Below are positions 7,968 through 16,128 of a stretch of 64,000 nucleotides of DNA, one piece after another. Within the stretch, counting starts at the first letter, position 1. Each line of letters begins with the position of its first letter. Made by a program: the position numbers and the translations under genes. The notes beneath the pieces are model-generated. The model saw only the letters and a list, made by a program, of their open reading frames with translations. It did no database searches and was not told the DNA's origin. Source of the stretch: Aeromicrobium sp. IC_218 (GTDB taxonomy: Bacteria > Actinomycetota > Actinomycetes > Propionibacteriales > Nocardioidaceae); assembly GCF_004336805.1 (NCBI RefSeq), contig NZ_SJXM01000016.1, positions 1 through 64,000 of the forward strand, read 5' to 3'.

Positions 7968-8282
7968 CTAGACGCTGCGGCCGATGGCGTCGGCGAACAG
8001 GACCTGCTTGTAGCGGGGCTCCTGGGTGGTCTGGTCGGTCCAGGTCTCGGTGATGATCGCCCCGGTGACGATGACCTTCTCCCCTGACTGCAGGTCGCTC
8101 GCTCGGGTGGCGAGGGTCTTGAACGTCTTGACGGTGTAGCGGGTGGTGTCGCTGTTGGACCACTCGCCCGACTCGGTGTCCTGGGTCCGGCGGTTGGTCA
8201 GGACGACGAGCTCGGTGAGGTTGTCGAAGACCTGCGGGGCCTGGGCCAAGCGGCCTTCGATGGTGACGGTGCTGGTGAACAT
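7968..8282 (-). CDS. ssb: Single-stranded DNA-binding protein (plasmid type, short)
   Basis: A 104-residue OB-fold protein: MFTSTVTIEGRLAQAPQVF, then VVLTNRRTQDTESGEW, TTRYTVKTFKTLATRASDL, SGEKVIVTGAIITETWTDQ, ending in FADAIGRSV. This is an SSB core without the usual disordered acidic C-terminal tail that recruits partner proteins, so it is shorter than chromosomal SSB. It has a good AGGAG ribosome site. It is last in a leftward group with the 63-residue protein. Plasmid-encoded SSB commonly protects incoming single strands after conjugation. Confidence 0.85.
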   Translation of the reverse strand: MFTSTVTIEGRLAQAPQVFDNLTELVVLTNRRTQDTESGEWSNSDTTRYTVKTFKTLATRASDLQSGEKVIVTGAIITETWTDQTTQEPRYKQVLFADAIGRSV

Positions 8283-8324
8283 GACGTACTCCTTCTTGGT
8301 GATAGTGCTGGGGTAAGCGGGTGG

Positions 8325-8516
8325 TCAGTGGGTGGTCGGCTCGGTGAGCGTGTCGATCGCTTCGGTGAGCCGGGTGCGGGCTAGGGTCAGGGCCTCGACG
8401 GCGAGGTCGTCCATGTGGACCTGGGCGGCGAATCCGCCATTGCCGATCTCACTGCGGGCTTGCTCGAGGAGGCTCTCGACGTGCTCGCGGTTGCTGGTGT
8501 GAGTGGTGGTGGCCAT
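8325..8516 (-). CDS. Small hypothetical protein (63 aa)
   Basis: The product begins MATTTHTSNREHVESLLEQA, is predicted mainly helical, and contains a DDLAVEALTLARTRLTEAID segment. I do not recognise a family. GGGGGA lies upstream at suitable distance. It is 42 bp upstream of ssb in the same direction and is the first gene after one copy of the repeated hairpin-rich leader, so it is probably co-transcribed with ssb. Confidence 0.6.
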   Translation of the reverse strand: MATTTHTSNREHVESLLEQARSEIGNGGFAAQVHMDDLAVEALTLARTRLTEAIDTLTEPTTH

Positions 8517-8539
8517 GAGCGGCGTCCCCCTTCTGTCGG

Positions 8540-8790
8540 TGCGGTGGGCCGTTGGAACGTCTGCCCGTCCCAACCGTTCTTCGCCCCCTCCCGGCAAGAG
8601 AGATCAGCGGCCGCCAGGGAGCGCGGAGCGTCAACCCGTAGGGCAACGCCGGCGTGCTGGTCGTGAGGAGATAAGCGACCGCAGGGAGCGCCGACCGGGC
8701 CGCACGCCGGTGGGGTCCCCGCAGGGGATTGCGTGGAGCGCGGGCGGCCGAAGATGGAACGATCGGGAGGGGTACGAAGCTGCTCGTCGA
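8540..8790 (-). repeat. Repeated leader, copy A (upstream of the 63-aa gene/ssb)
   Basis: This is homologous to 10190-10425 in the same orientation relative to the downstream gene. Blocks shared almost exactly are, on the plus strand, CGTCTGCCCGTCCC-ACCGTTCTTCGCCCC, GGAGCGTCAACCCGTAGGG, GTGAGGAGAT-AGCGA, GAGCGCCGA, TTGCGTG and ATGGAACG. The minus strand reads GGGTTGACGCTCCGC, a -35-like TTGACG in both copies. Confidence 0.7.
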
Positions 8791-9004
8791 GCTCGAGCCC
8801 GGCCCGCAGGCCGGCCCGTTGCGTGGCCGCATGCGGCCACGGGTGCTGACGCCGGCCTGCACGGCCGGCACCAGGTGGCGCCGGCCTCCGTGACGGCTCC
8901 ACTCCGTTAGCGGTCGAGGCGGCGCGAGACGATCCGACCGTGTCCAAGTACGACGCGCTGTTCGAGCATCTGAGCTGGCCGGCCGCCCTCCGTGGCGGAC
9001 GGTG

Positions 9005-9041
9005 CCCGGTGGTCGGTCCGCTGTGCGGGCCGACCACCGGG
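9005..9041 (-). terminator. Long hairpin downstream of the 82-aa gene
   Basis: CCCGGTGGTCGG pairs perfectly with CCGACCACCGGG; a T/G opposition and an inner CCGC/GCGG stem extend it, with a TGT loop. It begins 12 bp after the stop of the leftward 82-residue gene, so it is probably the terminator of the ardC operon. It can also be seen as part of structured leader A. Confidence 0.65.
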
Positions 9042-9052
9042 TGCGCGTGCGA

Positions 9053-9301
9053 CTAGGCGACGTCGGCCTGACAAGCCTGCATCCGCCTCGTGATCGCCGT
9101 GACGTAGGCCGGACCGAGAGCGCGGCACCAGTCGCAGGTGACGGCGGACCAGCGGCCGGGGCGGCCGAACGTCAGGTGGTCGCCGAAGGACAGGGCCTCT
9201 ACTAGGTCGGCCCGGCACGCGAGGGTCATGTTGGGCAGGACGACGTGCGTGCTGCTGGCGGCATCGGTGCCGAAGTCGAGCACGCCCTGAGCGCCGTTCA
9301 T
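9053..9301 (-). CDS. Small hypothetical protein with CxxC (82 aa)
   Basis: The product starts MNGAQGVLDFGTDAASSTH. The middle has LTFGRPGRWSAVTCDWCRAL, a CxxC pair that could bind metal, and the C-terminal end is TRRMQACQADVA. I do not recognise the family. Its ATG overlaps the ardC stop (ATGA), so it is translated with ardC, and a long hairpin follows. It may be an antirestriction or leading-region partner; this rests on position only. Confidence 0.6.
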   Translation of the reverse strand: MNGAQGVLDFGTDAASSTHVVLPNMTLACRADLVEALSFGDHLTFGRPGRWSAVTCDWCRALGPAYVTAITRRMQACQADVA

Positions 9302-10164
9302 GCGATCGCCTCGGCCGGCTCGAACGCGGCCGCCAGGACGTGCACGGCTCGGGTGACGTTGTCGGCGCACTGGCGGATCAGGTCGAGGTCTCCCCCGGAC
9401 CATCCGGCGACGTAGCCGACGCTGTAGGCGCTGGTGTCGACGCCGAGCAGCCCGGCCGTGACGTAGGCGACGGACTCGGCTTCGGTCTCCTTGGTGCCGC
9501 GGTGGGCGATGTACTCCCCCGGCTCGTCGTCGGTGTGCAGGATGACGTGCCCGGCTTCGTGCAGGGCGGTCTTCGCGGCGGCGGCGGGCTCGAGCCGGTT
9601 GTCGACGACGACGCGGCGGCTGCCGTCGGTGGTGGTGTAGCCGTTGGCGCCTCCGACGACGGGCTCGACGGTGAGCGTCCAGCCCTGGGCGGCGAGCCAC
9701 GCGGTGACGGTGTCGGTGATGCCGTGCGGGTCGTCGCCGGTGAGCAGACGGGCGGGGTTCTCGATCTGCTCGACGCCGTCGATGGGGTCGGTCTGGTCGA
9801 CGTCGAACACGGTCAGGATCGGGAAGCGCGGCACGCGGCGCTCGGTCTCTCCCCCGGCCTCGTCCTCGGTGGTGATCTTCTTGGTGCTGTAGCCGAAGAT
9901 CCGGATGCCCTTCTCTCCCTTGCGGACCTGGCGGCCGCGCTGGTGCCACTGGCGGAAGCCGGCGACCTGGGACGCCTCGGGCCGCTGGGCGAGGATCAGC
10001 AGGAGGTTGTTCAGGCTGTAGGTGTGGAACGTGGCCGCGACCTGCAGGAACCGCTTCCAGCCTTCGCTGGTGGTCAACGCTTCGACCTGCTCGGCGAGGG
10101 TGTTGTGCAGGGCCTCGACCTCGGCGCGACGCTGCTCGGGGCTCTTGGTCTGACGCTTGCTCAT
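9298..10164 (-). CDS. ardC: ArdC-like antirestriction protein (ssDNA-binding domain plus zinc metallopeptidase)
   Basis: A 288-residue protein. Residues 15-125 match the ArdC N-terminal ssDNA-binding domain (GWKRFLQVAATFHTYSLNN, QVAGFRQWHQRGRQVRKGEK, GIRIFGYSTKK). Residues 195-240 hold a gluzincin site, ALHEAGHVILH (HExxH-type at 202-206), and a downstream acidic helix ETEAESVAYVTAGLLG. ArdC proteins protect incoming plasmid DNA from host restriction during conjugation. The start at 10164 has GGGGGAGAGG upstream. It is preceded by the second copy of the repeated structured leader, as expected for a gene expressed early after transfer. Confidence 0.85.
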   Translation of the reverse strand: MSKRQTKSPEQRRAEVEALHNTLAEQVEALTTSEGWKRFLQVAATFHTYSLNNLLLILAQRPEASQVAGFRQWHQRGRQVRKGEKGIRIFGYSTKKITTEDEAGGETERRVPRFPILTVFDVDQTDPIDGVEQIENPARLLTGDDPHGITDTVTAWLAAQGWTLTVEPVVGGANGYTTTDGSRRVVVDNRLEPAAAAKTALHEAGHVILHTDDEPGEYIAHRGTKETEAESVAYVTAGLLGVDTSAYSVGYVAGWSGGDLDLIRQCADNVTRAVHVLAAAFEPAEAIA

Positions 10165-10189
10165 CGTGTGCTGCCTCTCCCCCGGAGCG

Positions 10190-10425
10190 CTGGGCCGCCG
10201 GTGACGTCTGCCCGTCCCGACCGTTCTTCGCCCCTCCTGGGCAAGGGGCATGAATGGCGGCCGTGGAGCAGCGGAGCGTCAACCCGTAGGGGCGCTCGGG
10301 TGGGCAATCGGTGAGGAGATCAGCGAGTTTGCGAGCGCCGAGCCGATTGGTCGCCCGGGCGACGGCGGAGACGTTGCGTGCAGCTGCGGGCCGCCGATCA
10401 TGGAACGGCCAGGAGGAAGCGAACT
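10190..10425 (-). repeat. Repeated leader, copy B (upstream of ardC)
   Basis: This is the partner of copy A at 8540-8790. It keeps the same order of conserved blocks, including GTCTGCCCGTCCCGACCGTT, GGAGCGTCAACCCGTAGGG, GGTGAGGAGATCAGCGA and ATCATGGAACGGC. It ends about 25 bp before the ardC start, as copy A ends about 25 bp before the 63-aa gene. Confidence 0.7.
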
Positions 10426-10960
10426 CTTTCCAATGCCCGCGCCGGCTAAGCCGGTCCCGTTTCTCGGTCCGCTCTGCGGGACCGTCTATGTCGACTTGTG
10501 AGCCGGGTCCCGGCGCTCGGAGATCATGTCGGGCGGGCCGCTAGCAATGCTTCGAGTCGGCCACTGGCGACGCGGGCGCTCCACTTTCGCGCACTTCGGG
10601 TTGCGCGCTAGACCTTCAGTCGAACTCTCGGGTCCTCGCTGAATCGCGTGTGAGGCGCTTTCAGGGCACGCGCGGACCCTGGGGCCCGCCGGGCGCTCCG
10701 AGGGGCGGAGACGCCAGCCTGGTCGTTTCTGGAGGGCTCCCAGGTTCTTCGCGGACCTGAACTGGACCGCTCAATCTCCATTACCGGTGCCATAGCGGCA
10801 ACGTGACGGCACACGCGGTCACGCGGCGACACGGAGTGGCGCGGTCCCGAACGGGTTTTCACAATACGTCTCGCGTTGCCTCGGCTAGTCTCAACTCCGC
10901 CGGGCGCGACACGCGCCGAATCAGCACGGCACGACGCGTCACATTCTCTACAGTGATTCC

Positions 10961-10980
10961 GCAGGCGCGCACACGCCTGC
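10961..10980. repeat. Inverted repeat upstream of parA
   Basis: GCAGGCG-CGCACA-CGCCTGC has perfect 7-bp arms. It lies 118 bp before the parA start. It could be an operator or part of a partition site. Confidence 0.45.
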
Positions 10981-11041
10981 ACGAGACGGATCAATCCACG
11001 GCGAGACGAGACCTGACGACACGGCGGAGTGGAAGCCGCGA

Positions 11042-11060
11042 CGTATTGCGTCGCGATACG
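11042..11060. promoter_or_regulatory. Palindrome just upstream of parA
   Basis: CGTATTGCG-T-CGCGATACG matches in 8 of 9 arm positions. It lies 37 bp before the parA start and is a candidate site for autoregulation by ParA or its partner, or a parS-like site. Confidence 0.5.
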
Positions 11061-11097
11061 ACTTCGTTCTTCCCCGCGCTCGAGAGAAAGGCATGAC

Positions 11098-12243
11098 ATG
11101 AGCGGTCCCCAGTTTCACCAGGTGACTCATCCAGACTTTGAGGGCGTCGACTTCGATCGCCTGCAGGTTGTGCTGGCGGTGATGGCGCAGAAGGGCGGCG
11201 TCGGCAAGACGACGTTGGCGACGAACCTTGCCGGTCTGGCTGCGACGCGTGGTGACAGGGTGCTGCTGGTCGACCTCGACCCTCAGGGCAACGTCCGCGA
11301 TGAGTTGGGTTTGTACGACCACGAGCACAACGACGCTGGCGAGGCGCTGCGCGAGGCAATCCTCGCCGGTGAATCAATCGAGCAGCTCGCGCTTGAGGTC
11401 CGACCGCGCCTGGACGTGGCGATTGGCGGCATTAACACTCGCGCGATCTCCGATGTGCTGGTGCGGGAGAAGAACGACGAGATGCTCGCGCAGCTGGCCG
11501 AGGCCGGCTACGAGGTGCCCGCGCCCGAGGCGGGGGAGTGGCGGCGGATCGTCTATGACCTGCCTGAGGAGATCGATTTCTCACCGGCCTACCACGGACG
11601 GCTGGCCTTGGCGCTTGACCGCACACTCGCTGCCGCCGAGACTGCTGGCGACCCGTACGGCCTGGTGGTCATCGACTCCCCCCCCAACGAGCGGGAGATC
11701 CAACTGAACATCATGGGGGCGGCTCGCTGGGTGGTTTCGCCGACGATGCCGGATTTCGGGTCGATTCGTGCGGTGACCGAAATCATCGATATGGCCGCGG
11801 CGACCGAGGATGGGGCGCACCAGGTCGACATGCTCGGTGTCGTGCTGTCCGGAGTCACCGACCACACGCGCAACATCAAGCGGACCGCGATCGACGCGAT
11901 CGAGGCGGCGACGCGTTCTCAAACGTTCAAGGCGCAGGTGCCGGGCCGTCCTGGCGAGTACGAAGAGGTGCCGCTGGTGCTCGGGCCGACGGTTCGATGG
12001 TCGACCGCGACCGCGCAGCTTGCACGCAGCAAGGGCAAGCTCGTCTATGAGGTCGCCGATGAGCACGAGCAGCGTCAGCCTTGGTACGAGCAGGTCCGGG
12101 CTGGAGCCAAGAGCGCCGGGCCCGTCGCGTCCGGCGCGGTCGGGATGGCCGCCGACATCATGGATGTCGCCACCGAGATCTTCCACCGGATGCCGAGCTA
12201 CGCCTTCGATAAGGCTGACTACATGGAGGAAGCGGATGTCTGA
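11098..12243 (+). CDS. parA: ParA-family partition ATPase
   Basis: A 381-residue ATPase. The deviant Walker A KGGVGKTT is at residues 32-39 (VVLAVMAQKGGVGKTTLATN), switch I follows in LVDLDPQGN, and the Walker B region is GLVVIDSPPNEREIQ. It is longer than small ParA proteins because of an insertion between residues 75 and 170, and has no N-terminal helix-turn-helix. The start at 11098 has AAAGG 6 nt upstream; in-frame codons further upstream do not look coding. The downstream gene overlaps by 8 bp, so the two form a partition operon for stable plasmid inheritance. Confidence 0.9.
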   Translation: MSGPQFHQVTHPDFEGVDFDRLQVVLAVMAQKGGVGKTTLATNLAGLAATRGDRVLLVDLDPQGNVRDELGLYDHEHNDAGEALREAILAGESIEQLALEVRPRLDVAIGGINTRAISDVLVREKNDEMLAQLAEAGYEVPAPEAGEWRRIVYDLPEEIDFSPAYHGRLALALDRTLAAAETAGDPYGLVVIDSPPNEREIQLNIMGAARWVVSPTMPDFGSIRAVTEIIDMAAATEDGAHQVDMLGVVLSGVTDHTRNIKRTAIDAIEAATRSQTFKAQVPGRPGEYEEVPLVLGPTVRWSTATAQLARSKGKLVYEVADEHEQRQPWYEQVRAGAKSAGPVASGAVGMAADIMDVATEIFHRMPSYAFDKADYMEEADV

Positions 12244-13003
12244 GCCCACCACCGATGACAGCGGTGAGGTCGACGTGGCGAAGTTGGGCTTGGGGACCGG
12301 GCAGACCAGCCGGCTGGCCAAGCGGCGCACGTTCGGTGACACGCCCCCGGCCCGCAAGGCGCCCGCACCTGCTCCCCGGAAGACGAGTCCGGCGCCTGCA
12401 TCGGTGACGGTCGAGCGGAGTGTGAACGCTGACACAGAGACGCCGCAGGGCGGCGAGTCCACTCCCGCGGCCGCGGGGATCGCCCCGAGCGACCCTCCGG
12501 CGCGGAAGCCTGCACCGAAGCGCCGCGCTCGTACCGCCATGCAGGCCGCAGCGGCTGCCACGGCGCCGGCTGGTCAGGCGGGCAACCCGATCGTGCGGTT
12601 GATCCTGTCGCCGGCGGCGTTCGATGCCCACGTGGACCTGATCGCACGGGTTGGAGGCGCGGCCGCGGTCCTCTCAGCCGTCCGCCAGGTGGTCAAGGCT
12701 GGCCAGCTCCAGGCAACGCTAACCAAGATGTTCGGTTCGGACGACTTCGAGCTGCTCGCCGACATCGCCGCACGAAACGGCGAGCCTGTCCGAGCGATCC
12801 GCGGAGCAGCGTCGGCCGGGGAGATCTCCCGTGTGCGACTGAGTCCGGCCGATATCGAGCACCTGGACGAGCAGCTCGGCCACACCTTCTTGTCGCTGTC
12901 GGGGCGATTGAGCGCGTGCGTGAACCAGGCGTACGACCCTGACTACGTGATCGAGGTCAGCAGCCGCCGCGCCCGGGCACGGATCTCTTCACCGGCCAGC
13001 TAG
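12236..13003 (+). CDS. Probable ParA partner (ParB-like role), unrecognised family
   Basis: A 255-residue protein with a long proline/alanine-rich disordered N-terminal half (about residues 35-115, ending in KPAPKRRARTAMQAAAAATA) and a folded C-terminal half: VRLILSPAAFDAHVDLIARV, AAVLSAVRQVVKAGQLQATL, VRLSPADIEHLDEQLGHTFL. No ParB nuclease fold or classical ParB helix-turn-helix is visible. The overlap with parA, a GGAGGA ribosome site and the basic linker suggest the centromere-binding partner, as in other ParA operons with non-homologous partners. Its stop codon overlaps that of the convergent primase gene. Confidence 0.65.
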   Translation: MSEPTTDDSGEVDVAKLGLGTGQTSRLAKRRTFGDTPPARKAPAPAPRKTSPAPASVTVERSVNADTETPQGGESTPAAAGIAPSDPPARKPAPKRRARTAMQAAAAATAPAGQAGNPIVRLILSPAAFDAHVDLIARVGGAAAVLSAVRQVVKAGQLQATLTKMFGSDDFELLADIAARNGEPVRAIRGAASAGEISRVRLSPADIEHLDEQLGHTFLSLSGRLSACVNQAYDPDYVIEVSSRRARARISSPAS

Positions 13004-15048
13004 GTCACCTCTACAGCACCAAGCAGCGTCCGTGCCAAGTCCACGGCACGCTCCAGGCCCGACGGCGGGCCCGTTCCTTCTTCTGGGGGAGCGGGCCCGT
13101 CGTCATTCGGCGGGGGAGCCGGTAGGGCGTCGGGGTCGACCCCGCTCATGGCTGCTTCGTAGAATCGGACGTGCTCCGGAATCGCTGCGTCGGCCAGGAA
13201 GTCTTCGATGTCAGCGATCATGCCGGTGTTGTCGAACGGGCCGATTAGTCCCAGCCAGCGGTGCCATTCCCGGCGTTCTGCACGGTGCTTCACGACTCGC
13301 GCAGTCTTGAGAGCTTCGCCGCCGAGCCGCTCACCGACATCGGCAGCGTCCGCGCTGCCTAGTACCCAGCCGCCGGGCGTCTGGCGGGCCAGGTCGAACT
13401 CTGCGAGCGTCTTAAGTGCCGCGCTCGCCGTCGTCGGGGACAGCTTCGCTGCCTGGGCGATCTGACGAGCGGACCCCGGCGTGGGGTCAGACTCTAGAGC
13501 GGCGTACGTAAACGCGGCCGCGTGACCCAGCGCGTAGAAGACGGGCCGCACGACGTGGAGCGGGCCACGACGCCACGGACGGGAACCAGTTCCCAGATCG
13601 TCGTCGGGCATCTGCAGCACGAGCTCCCGCGCATAGATCCCGCTGGCTTCCGCGCCCATCGCGATCAACGGGTCGGAGTCCCTATCCATGAGCCGGCACA
13701 AGATCCTGCCGACAGACGCCTGATCCATATTCACGGCAACCGCCAGCGACCGGTTGCCCACCGAAATGGCCGGCGAACCCTGATCTGCGGACATGAACGC
13801 GAGCCCAGCGAGCACAGCCCGGACGCCAAGGGACCATCCCCGGACCCGGGCCCGCTCTTCTGCCGCCTCCAACCAGCCTCGCACCCAACCGGAGTGGGGG
13901 GCGGCGTGTGTTTCTTGTCCGCTAGTGGTGCCGTTGTGGACAGGCTCGCGCGGGGGTTCGGTCCGGCGTTGCTTTTCGATGGCGACGGCACACAGCCAGT
14001 CGCGCTTGAAGCTGGCACGGACGTGGGCGTGGCCGTAGCGGCTGTAGCAGCGGCCCAGGCCGGTCCAGTCGCCGTGGAATGCGCGCAGGTAGACGTCTAG
14101 GGCGGTCATGCCGGCGCTGACGGCCGACAGCAGCACGGCGAAGCGGGTCTGGGAGGCGGTGGCGTAGACGGAGGTGTCGTGGCCTTCGTGCGCGAGGCGC
14201 TTCCACATGCCGGTGGGTTCGGTACGTCGTCCGGTGCGGGGCTCGAGGTGGGGCAGGGCGGCGATCTCCAGGTCGCGCAGGTCGGCCGCGTTCGGTCGTT
14301 CGATCGCGGCGGGCGCGAGGCGCAGGCCGGTGGTGGCGTGCTCGGCCAGGCTGGGCGCTGCGGTGCGGTCGACCAGTGCCGCGACGAAGGTGTCCCAGCG
14401 CTGGCGGGGGTTCGGGTGGCGCGTGAGGAGGGCCATGGCGCGGTTGAGCTCGGCTTCGGCTGCTTCACCGTCGAGGGGGAGGGCCCAGGCGTCGGGGCTG
14501 ACGAGCTTCTGCACGCCGCCGGCAGGGTGGGGGCTGCCTGGGATGCGGATACATCCGTGGGTCAGGGAGGTGTGCGGCATCTTGTCGAAGCTGGGTAGCC
14601 AGCGTTCGATCAGCTGGTCGGCGTGGTCGACGTCGCCCTTGGTGAGTCCGCCGGCTACGGGCACGTAGAGGTGGTAGCCGGCGGATGGTGAGCGGTCGAT
14701 GAAGAAGTCCAGCCCTGCGGATCGCAGCGCGACGCGCAGGCGGGTGATGTCGCGAGCGACTTGGTCGCGGGCGTCGGTGGCGGTGCGGCCGGGGGTGGGC
14801 TTGGCGTCCAGGTCGAAGGTGTAGACGCGGGCGGTGCCGGTGCGGTCGTAGGTGTTGACTGCGGCCGGGGCCGGGGGAGTGCCGGGGGCGAAGCGGCGGG
14901 CCTTGTGAAGGCGCCCGGGGTACGTGCCGTCGCCTGCAGCAACGCGCACGAGACCGTCGCCGAGGGCGTCGGCGAACAAGTGGAAGGCGCGCGCGTCGCG
15001 GCGTGTCGTCGCAAAACGGGACGCAGAAGCTGCTGCTATGGTGGTCAT
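13000..15048 (-). CDS. Prim-pol-like replication protein (AEP primase domain plus winged-helix C-terminus)
   Basis: A 682-residue protein. Near residues 75-82 VYTFDLDAKP gives the hhhDxD metal motif of archaeo-eukaryotic-type primases (D79, D81). Residues 117-130, IDRSPSAGYHLYVPV, match the second motif with H126, and GCIRIPGSPH follows. A middle region is largely helical. The last 250 residues contain winged-helix segments: ISVGNRSLAVAVNMDQASVG and IAQAAKLSPTTASAALKTLA. This architecture suits a plasmid replication initiator/primase and it sits beside the partition operon, but initiator function is inference. The ATG at 15048 is taken. Confidence 0.65.
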   Translation of the reverse strand: MTTIAAASASRFATTRRDARAFHLFADALGDGLVRVAAGDGTYPGRLHKARRFAPGTPPAPAAVNTYDRTGTARVYTFDLDAKPTPGRTATDARDQVARDITRLRVALRSAGLDFFIDRSPSAGYHLYVPVAGGLTKGDVDHADQLIERWLPSFDKMPHTSLTHGCIRIPGSPHPAGGVQKLVSPDAWALPLDGEAAEAELNRAMALLTRHPNPRQRWDTFVAALVDRTAAPSLAEHATTGLRLAPAAIERPNAADLRDLEIAALPHLEPRTGRRTEPTGMWKRLAHEGHDTSVYATASQTRFAVLLSAVSAGMTALDVYLRAFHGDWTGLGRCYSRYGHAHVRASFKRDWLCAVAIEKQRRTEPPREPVHNGTTSGQETHAAPHSGWVRGWLEAAEERARVRGWSLGVRAVLAGLAFMSADQGSPAISVGNRSLAVAVNMDQASVGRILCRLMDRDSDPLIAMGAEASGIYARELVLQMPDDDLGTGSRPWRRGPLHVVRPVFYALGHAAAFTYAALESDPTPGSARQIAQAAKLSPTTASAALKTLAEFDLARQTPGGWVLGSADAADVGERLGGEALKTARVVKHRAERREWHRWLGLIGPFDNTGMIADIEDFLADAAIPEHVRFYEAAMSGVDPDALPAPPPNDDGPAPPEEGTGPPSGLERAVDLARTLLGAVEVT

Positions 15049-15162
15049 ACCTCGACTCGTTTGAGGTAGGCGAAAGGGACCCGCAAGGGGCCTGGATGCT
15101 GGAGCTCGGACTGACCGGTGAAACTTGGCGGAATCGGTGGTCGGACCGAGATGACTCTTGAA

Positions 15163-15190
15163 GGGGCCGGTACCTACGGGTGCCGGCCCC
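15163..15190 (-). terminator. Terminator hairpin after the 183-aa gene
   Basis: GGGGCCGGTACC-TACG-GGTGCCGGCCCC has 11 of 12 pairs plus a wobble and a tetraloop. It starts 3 nt past the stop codon of the leftward gene at 15194, so it separates that gene from the primase gene. Confidence 0.7.
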
Positions 15191-15193
15191 TAG

Positions 15194-15745
15194 TCATGCG
15201 CTGCGCGTCATGAGTGCCTCCTGGTCGGGGAGCGGGATGTCGAAGCTCGGCGCGAGTGCACCGAAGATGGACTCGTCGAGGCCGGCGAAGGAGCCGTCGT
15301 CGAGGGAGAACTGAATCGCGGCGATCATCAGCGCGGCGGTCTGGCCCTTCTTGAGCCCGTAGACGCGACGTACGGTGTCGACCTTGGCGATGACGTCCGG
15401 GCGTAGCCGGCACCCGAAGTTGATGAATCCGTCGGTGGACGGATCGGTGTTCAGGAGGCGCTCGGCCTCGTTTCGCCGCGCGACGCGGCTGGCGAGGTCG
15501 AGGTCGACGGAGAAGAACTCGAGCTGGTCGCGTAGTTGCGTCCCCCAGCTCCTAGCACCTACGACGTGACCGCGGGCGTCGAGTTCAATCGCGTCCAGCA
15601 GGGTCTCGCCTGCAATAGCGGCGGAGACATCCAACATCCTGGCGAACGCCTCGACCTTGAACTTGGCGGCTGCGTCCGGCAGGGCAAACAGGACGACGCG
15701 ACGTCCTTCGATGCCCTTGCGACGGGTGCGCGGTCGTCCGGTCAT
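15194..15745 (-). CDS. Hypothetical protein, possible DNA-binding plasmid maintenance protein (183 aa)
   Basis: The product starts MTGRPRTRRKGIEGRRVVLF and is mixed alpha/beta. The C-terminal half, RLRPDVIAKVDTVRRVYGLK then KGQTAALMIAAIQFSL, resembles a ribbon-helix-helix arrangement (strand, helix, turn, helix), and the N-terminus is strongly basic. I do not recognise a named family. It lies upstream of and in line with the primase gene but is separated from it by a strong hairpin. A role in copy control or partition is possible but unsupported. Confidence 0.55.
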   Translation of the reverse strand: MTGRPRTRRKGIEGRRVVLFALPDAAAKFKVEAFARMLDVSAAIAGETLLDAIELDARGHVVGARSWGTQLRDQLEFFSVDLDLASRVARRNEAERLLNTDPSTDGFINFGCRLRPDVIAKVDTVRRVYGLKKGQTAALMIAAIQFSLDDGSFAGLDESIFGALAPSFDIPLPDQEALMTRSA

Positions 15746-16128
15746 AACAGCGAAACTACAGCGATGTGACTTTGAGATCCTGCCGACACGCCGGTCAGTC
15801 TTACTGCAAGAGGGACGCTGCGGCTGGCGAACAGGAGATCGGGTCTCGACGATAAGCAGTCACCAGACGAGGGTTGGCGACTGCTGGCGTCGGACGTCTC
15901 GTCTCCCTGCAGTGAAACGCGCTTTACGATCCCTTGATTCGCGTTCGGACGTCGCCCGACCTGGCCGGCGGAACGCAGATGGCAAGATGTCGCCCTATAC
16001 CTAACCGGCCGCCTCGGGGTTCCTCGTCGTTGATGACGCTCGTAGGACGTATCACGCGCGGTTCGCGATCAGTTCTCAAGGGCGCGAGTGCCGCTTGCCC
16101 GGGCCAAGCCTTGTCAGGGCAGGTGCGC
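15746..16128. other. 383-bp intergenic region, no feature recognised
   Basis: The region lies between the plasmid gene at 15194-15745 (start side) and the end of the AroQ-like gene. I see no gene, strong hairpin or repeat family. It marks the junction between backbone and metabolic cargo and could hold insertion remnants. Confidence 0.4.

Larger units (their letters stand above)
8517..9052. other. 536-bp non-coding, hairpin-rich leader region A
   Basis: No convincing gene is seen on either strand. About 230 bp next to the 63-residue gene are homologous to the region upstream of ardC (see repeats). Beyond that lie a perfect 20-bp palindrome CGTGGCCGCATGCGGCCACG (8822-8841), a 7-bp stem with 5-nt loop (8851-8869) and a long terminator-like hairpin (9005-9041). 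Such density of structure suggests a single-strand-active element, either a promoter on incoming ssDNA or a replication start, rather than a simple spacer. Confidence 0.6.
10165..11097. other. 933-bp non-coding region between ardC and parA
   Basis: This contains leader copy B (10190-10425), further hairpins (CCGGCTAAGCCGG near 10443; GGTCCGC-TCT-GCGGGACC near 10465), and upstream of parA two inverted repeats listed separately. Apparent open frames are shadows without coding features. The parA-proximal half is rich in GACACGG/GAGACGA-like short repeats and could hold the centromere or origin; no classical iteron series was found. Confidence 0.5.

Noticed and set aside
9340-10314. Long open frame on the plus strand opposite ardC
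   Set aside because: Its Gly/Val/Asp-rich translation is typical antisense shadow in high-GC DNA; the minus strand has clear ArdC motifs.
10823-11040. GACACGG and GAGACGA short repeats as possible iterons or parS
   Set aside because: Spacing and sequence are irregular; noted only as a possibility in the intergenic entry.
10608-11099. 163-residue frame on the minus strand upstream of parA
   Set aside because: Arg/Ser-rich composition, no family features, spans the palindromes and parA leader; treated as non-coding.
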